Source: Rotaria sordida (lineage: Eukaryota > Rotifera > Eurotatoria > Philodinida > Philodinidae). Taken from it: a stretch of DNA of 64,000 nucleotides. The stretch is from positions 1 through 64,000 of the forward strand of contig CAJNOL010001436.1 of assembly GCA_905250125.1 (NCBI GenBank), given 5' to 3'. Shown here piece after piece: positions 59,401 through 64,000 of the stretch. The position numbers and the translations under genes were made by a program. The first letter of the stretch is position 1; each line of letters begins with the position of its first letter. The notes under the pieces were generated by a model that saw only the letters and a program-made list of their open reading frames with translations, was not told the DNA's origin and made no database searches.

Positions 59401-60269
59401 ACGTAAGTGAAGTTGGCCCCAGATTCGAGTAAGTTCTGCCCCGATTCACCAAGGAACTTGTTCCAAATGGAACTCGATGAGCTCTATCTTATGGTATGAT
59501 TTGATTTTTTATAACTTAAATTCGATGGTCAAAAATTCCAAAATACCTACTCTATAGCGTATAAGTGATGCATCGCCTACCATAGATCCTGTCCCGATTC
59601 GTTTAGGAATTTGTTCCAAGGCGTGCATTCATGTTCGAAGTACAAGTCGATGATCTCTATTGGAAGTATAACTTGATGTTGGATAGCCAACTTTATGTTG
59701 CCGAAACTCTGAAAATAGTTTTTTTTGCCATGCGATCGTCGAGTCCGCCATTATGAATCCAGCATCGAGTATCTAGGAGTGTTGTTCCGAGACTGCCATT
59801 CTTCTTCGTAGTAGGCCTCGAGGAACTGTATCCAGTAGTCGTATCAGCATTTAGGTAGTAGAAACTATGTCGCGCGAAACGTGGAAATACTGGTTTTCTT
59901 GGCATTGAAACCATGAACTTGCCACAGTATATCCGGTACTGATTCAACTAGGTACTTTTCCAAAAGCTCCTATGCTTGTTCGAAGTAGAAATCGATGAGC
60001 CCTCTCTGATGGTATTATTACATTTTACATAAGTGAAGAAATGTTTCTGGGATTTAGAAAATACTGGTGCATCTCTATAGAAGACTATAGGCCAGTAAAA
60101 TAGGTATTTTGGAGTTTTTGACCACATAGTTTGAGCTATCGAAAATCTAATTATACCATTGGACAGAGCTCATCGAGCTTTACTTGGAACAAGCATAGGA
60201 GGTTTGGAACAAGTTCCTAAGCGAATCGAAGCAGGATTTACTCGTAACTGAGGCCAACTTCACTTACGT
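59401..60269. mobile_element. Mutator-like foldback element with 9-bp target duplication
   Basis: Ends are ACGTAAGTGAAGTTGGCC in inverted orientation. The 9-bp duplication TATATTCAG is perfect (59392-59400 and 60270-60278). Inverted arms of 180 bp or more share GATTCGAGTAA-type, GGAACTTGTTCC-type and GATGAGCTCTAT-type blocks at moderate identity. The total is 869 bp without a transposase. Confidence 0.85.
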
Positions 60270-60278
60270 TATATTCAG

Positions 60279-61821
60279 TACTTTTTTCTATTATTATAAT
60301 TGATTTTTCTTTGTCATTAAATATTTATGAACTTGTTCTCCATAGAGTAGAGAATTCAACAATAAATAAGTCGAAATTTTAACTTTTGTTTTTGTGAAAA
60401 TTTCCCCTCGGGATTTGTTTATGAGTGTTTTGGATTTGTATGAAACACAATAAATCACTTGCAAGCACCGGATTTTTTTCTTGTGCAAACGTTTGAGGGT
60501 CAACCAGAAGAAAAGACAAATGGTTGTTTAACAACCAACCATTTCGTGAAGTATGTGCTGTCTACTTTTACGATTTCCTTCCTTAAGAAAATTTTCAAAA
60601 AGGTAAAAAATGTATTGGAACGTAGGTTATGTTAGGTCCAGATTCGAGATTTTTTTCGGACCAATACGCCTACGAAAATGTTCCAACAAAAACAGTCATG
60701 TTCTAACGAGGAAAGTGCCCGAAGTGTCCCCTCGACTTTGAGCTTATATTTTTCTCACAAGTAGGCCACACTGTCAATCGCCAAAACCTAAAAGGATTCG
60801 TGTCCATGGGCTGTTGAAGCTGACTGATGACCAATTCATTGGATTTTCAATTTCAGGCAAGACACTCATAGAAAAGCCAAAATATGGTATTTTGAACTGA
60901 AATTTTGCCCACGAATAGACCTCATGATTATTGGAATGTTCTAAAACTTTCAGTCAAAATGGATGCTTCATCCTTAAGAGAGGGTACATGAGAGAACCGA
61001 GGATCGCTCCAGTATACGAGACACTGGTCAAAATTTAAGTTTTTGATTTTTTATGTGCATTCGAAAGAGCGTCATCTAAAACCACCAAACCGAAATTTTT
61101 AGCTCATTTGGATATATTATAGTAAAGTTAGCCTGGATGGACTTTTTAGCACTACCAGTCGATTGTCAAAAAAATAATCAAAATTTTCTCAGAGATATTT
61201 ACTGACAATGGAGGTGTTTGTACTGTCAGTTAAAGAGATGGCACATATTCGCGCCAAATGAAAGCTCTCATCGTCAACCTAACAAGGTTAAAATATTAGC
61301 GGCCATTGGCTTGCCTAGAGAGAGATATTCGATTTCTACCGTACTCATGGTTTAGGTATACAGGAACATTAGGATTATTTACATTAATTTTTTATGAAAT
61401 CAACTAGGTATTTCAATATTAGGCGTCAAGAATCTTCCTGAGATTTATCAATAGCAATAGTATCATATTAGTTTCGATATCTTCTTGAACTTAAATAGTA
61501 TCGTAATGAGAAATAAGACATATGATGTGTTGGAAAAATCACTTGTACGTATAATTTGAAATTAAAGTGCATTGATGCATCACCTGGTGATCTATTGACC
61601 ATTCCTTTGCGATTGGTTTTAAGACATCATAAAGAAATATACTATCGAAGAATTATTCTCTTTCGTTCTTTGCTGTGTCTACCGAGTAAAAAAGATTTAT
61701 TTCATCAAATTAAAACATGAATTTATTGAACATTCCTAAACATCTTCTCCATTTGGCTCAAACTGAATTTGGATCTGGAAATTCTGCAACAACTACCAAT
61801 GAAATGTTTGCTGCAGAACGA
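60279..61821. other. spacer with a coding-like relic
   Basis: No intact gene. At 61526-61720 (+) a 64-codon stretch is open and protein-like in its second half (DASPGDLLTIPLRLVLRHHK, EIYYRRIILFRSLLCLPSKK and DLFHQIKT, then a stop) but has no start or recognisable family. Confidence 0.35.
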
Positions 61822-63541
61822 ACGTAGGTGAAGTTAGCCTTATATTCGAGTAAATCCAGTCGATATTCGTCCAGGAAGCTGCTCCAGCTGCACCAGACAG
61901 CGCCAGAATAGAACTCGATGAGCTCTATCGATTGGTAACTTTGGATTTTCCATAGCTCAAACCAGTCGTGAAAAAATCCCAAAATACTAATTTTTTCCTA
62001 TGCAAATCTTACCATATGGTTAGTAAATTCAGCTAATATTCGTCCAGGAAGCTGCTTCAGTTGCGCCAGACAGCTCCACAATAGAACTCGATGAGTTGTA
62101 TCGATTAGTAACGTTGGATTTTCCATAGCTCAAACCATTTGTGAAATAATCCGTGTGCCAAGAGATGCATTAATCCAACATTTCACTATCTGTGTTTCAC
62201 ATTATTCTTACATTTTATCATTTGTGTTTCATACTATCCTTACATTGTATTACTTTTATGTTATATTGTTCTTGCGTCGTACACACTATCACTTGTATGT
62301 GATGTCCTCTCTACGTTATATTACTCTTATTTCACATCATTCTTGTATTATATTTCTTGTCGTCCTCGTGTGTGTCACCACTGATCGATACCTGTTCAAT
62401 GGTGTTGTAATTATGCTCATATATCTCGTTCGTCCTCAGTGTCATAGTAATTGTTCCGTGATATACTGCCCTTCGTCAGCGATTATTCAATCGCTGCACT
62501 ATAGACTGTATATATTCTCATTGTTCTCTCTCTTCACGTGAAGGTTAGGGTGAAGGAAAAAAGAGAAGAGTGAAGAATAGAAGCAGTTGATATTAGTGAG
62601 CGGTACTAGTAAAATTAGACAAGTAGATACACGCGTGTGAGTGATACACATCGTAATGTAATAACTTTGTACATTAAAGAAGATTAGTCTTATTTAAATA
62701 AATGAGCAAGTGATAGCGACAAGTAACGAAAAGTGTATAGGAATCACCAGAAACAAAGACAAAGTCAGCAACTGAGTGATTTCTACCAATTACCATTATT
62801 CATAATCTCATTATTCATTATCTCCACTATCATTTTTCGTTACAATCCGAAAATACTAATTTATTACCATATGACTCCTATAACATGGTTACTAAAATCA
62901 GCCGATATTCTTGTAGGAAGTTCTTCTAGCTGTTTCAATACGTTCCCATATGTAACTTGACTGAGCCCTATGAATTGGTAATCTTGGTGTTATCAACTTT
63001 TACCGGAAAAGTTCAAAAGATGCAATAGACAAAAGCCAGCATTTTCTTTCTACTTACACATCCTTTGAATTATGGCAACACCAAGATTATCAATTCATAG
63101 AGCTCAGTCAAGTTACATTTTGGAACGTATTGAAACAGCTAGAAGAACTTCCTACAAGAATCTCGGCTGATTTTAGTAACTATGTGATAGGAGTCATATG
63201 GTAATAAATTATTATTTTCGGATTTTTTCACAAATGGTTTCAGCTATGCAGAATCCAACGTTACTAATCGATACAACTCATCGAGTTCTATTGTGGAACT
63301 GTCTGAAGCAGCTTCCTGGATGAATATCGGCTGAACTTACTAATCATATGGTAAGATTTGCATAGTGAAAAATTAGTATTTTGGAATTTTTTCACAAATA
63401 GTTTGAGCTATGGAAAATCCAAAGTTACCAATCGATAGAGCTCATCGAGTTCTATTCTGGCGCTGTCTGACGCAGTTGGAGCAGCTTCCTGGACGAATAT
63501 CAGCTGGATTTACTCGAATATGAGGCTAACTTCACCTACGT
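61822..63541. mobile_element. second copy of the Mutator-like foldback family
   Basis: Ends are ACGTAGGTGAAGTTAGCC in inverted orientation, differing from the 59401 element at two of 18 positions. The outer arms (61822-62150 and 63205-63541) are strongly complementary. An inner pair (about 62860-62995 and 63065-63195) forms another stem. An unpaired block of about 700 bp (62155-62860), with degenerate TTTCAC/TATTCTTAC repeats, sits on the left only and looks inserted. No target duplication is recognisable (left flank GCAGAACGA, right flank GAATGACAG). Confidence 0.75.
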
Positions 63542-63586
63542 GAATGACAGACCGTTTTTTACATATTTTTTCGATATTTTGTAGAA

Positions 63587-63706
63587 ATGACTGATTTTAT
63601 AAATGATTTCGTCGTACACAATATTGAAGGAAAAGGCGTTCCTTTGTCTCATCTTTCAAATGGTGAAAACCGCAGGGCTCTAGCTATCTTCGTTCAAAAG
63701 TTATAA
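63587..63706 (+). CDS. possible small open frame after a splice-acceptor-like site
   Basis: TTTTGTAG is followed two bases later by an ATG opening 39 codons (MTDFINDFVVHNIEGKGVPL then SHLSNGENRRALAIFVQKL and a stop). The composition is plausible, yet it is short and unrecognised. It could be a first coding exon that has lost its reading frame, a small protein, or chance. Confidence 0.2.
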   Translation: MTDFINDFVVHNIEGKGVPLSHLSNGENRRALAIFVQKL

Positions 63707-64000
63707 GCGTTTTGCCCGATGGCCTTTTTTTTAAATTCCGATAATAGCACTTAAATTAAATGTCTTATTGTACTTAAAAGACGTTAGAGTAGAAATATTA
63801 TCTTTTATAAAGCAAGAAGAATTCAACCTCATTGAAACACTACTTTGAGAAAATTCATGTTTATCGGGCGTTGATATGCTAGGAACGCACATATTTGTTT
63901 TAGCAAGCTGATTAAGAAATCAATATTGATTTTGTTTTATATAAAAGCGTGAACAAGGATGAGATAAAGATCGCACACTCACAGTCCTTGTTGGGAAACA
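63707..64000. other. window end, nothing supported
   Basis: AT-rich DNA without a recognisable gene or repeat boundary. Confidence 0.3.

Noticed and set aside
62155..62541. 128-codon plus-strand frame with hydrophobic, Tyr/Leu-rich product
   Set aside because: Made by degenerate TTTCAC/TATTCTTAC repeats within a foldback element; no family, likely not a gene.

Overview
The window looks like nuclear DNA of a bdelloid rotifer (genus Adineta, Rotaria or a relative). It is AT-rich. It carries metazoan genes split by many introns of about 55-70 nt, a single-exon F-box protein of the kind abundant in bdelloids, a large single-exon LDLa/EGF seven-helix receptor, and intronless genes of microbial type beside many small DNA transposons. 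The assignment rests on protein style and gene structure, not on a search.

Left part (1-8.3 kb): the 3' end of an unidentified + strand gene, then a many-exon FAM193-family gene on the minus strand (944-6403). It is divergent from SF3B5 (U2 snRNP SF3b subunit, two exons, 86 aa), which is followed by the ubiquitin-like autophagy modifier ATG12. These are conserved housekeeping genes. A foldback repeat and about 1.3 kb of featureless DNA come next.

10-20 kb is accessory. It holds an F-box/LRR protein, a secreted GH78 alpha-L-rhamnosidase (985 aa, no intron) and a small VOC/glyoxalase-fold protein with a C-terminal membrane segment. Between and beyond the last two lie a decayed VOC fragment on the minus strand (about 16245-16409) and a decayed rhamnosidase 5' fragment on the + strand (about 19395-19572). 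The four pieces form a mirror-image order, with matching noncoding sequence between them. I read this as an old inverted duplication in which each arm lost a different gene.

20-22 kb has relics of unrecognised genes and a non-autonomous piggyBac-like element with TTAA target duplications. 22.9-39.3 kb is one gene, GBF1, the Sec7-domain Arf guanine-nucleotide exchange factor of the cis-Golgi. Its exons match human GBF1 from the N-terminal DCB region through HUS, Sec7 and HDS repeats. Its four or five long introns carry MITEs and a hAT transposase remnant.

39.3-54.2 kb has no intact gene and is packed with DNA transposons whose ends and target duplications can be read directly: a hAT element (8-bp duplication), two hAT MITEs (8-bp duplications), a TA-flanked MITE, a second piggyBac-like candidate, and a 4.2-kb Mutator-like foldback element with a 9-bp duplication. 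The last element contains a nested array of about 81-bp units built on ATCGATTAAAATCGATT-type palindromes.

54.2-58.9 kb is the 1572-aa receptor gene. 59-64 kb holds two related Mutator-like foldback elements, one with a 9-bp duplication, plus short coding-like relics. The housekeeping genes (mRNA splicing, autophagy, Golgi traffic) show no operon-like link. The rhamnosidase and VOC genes may have moved together as an acquired pair.
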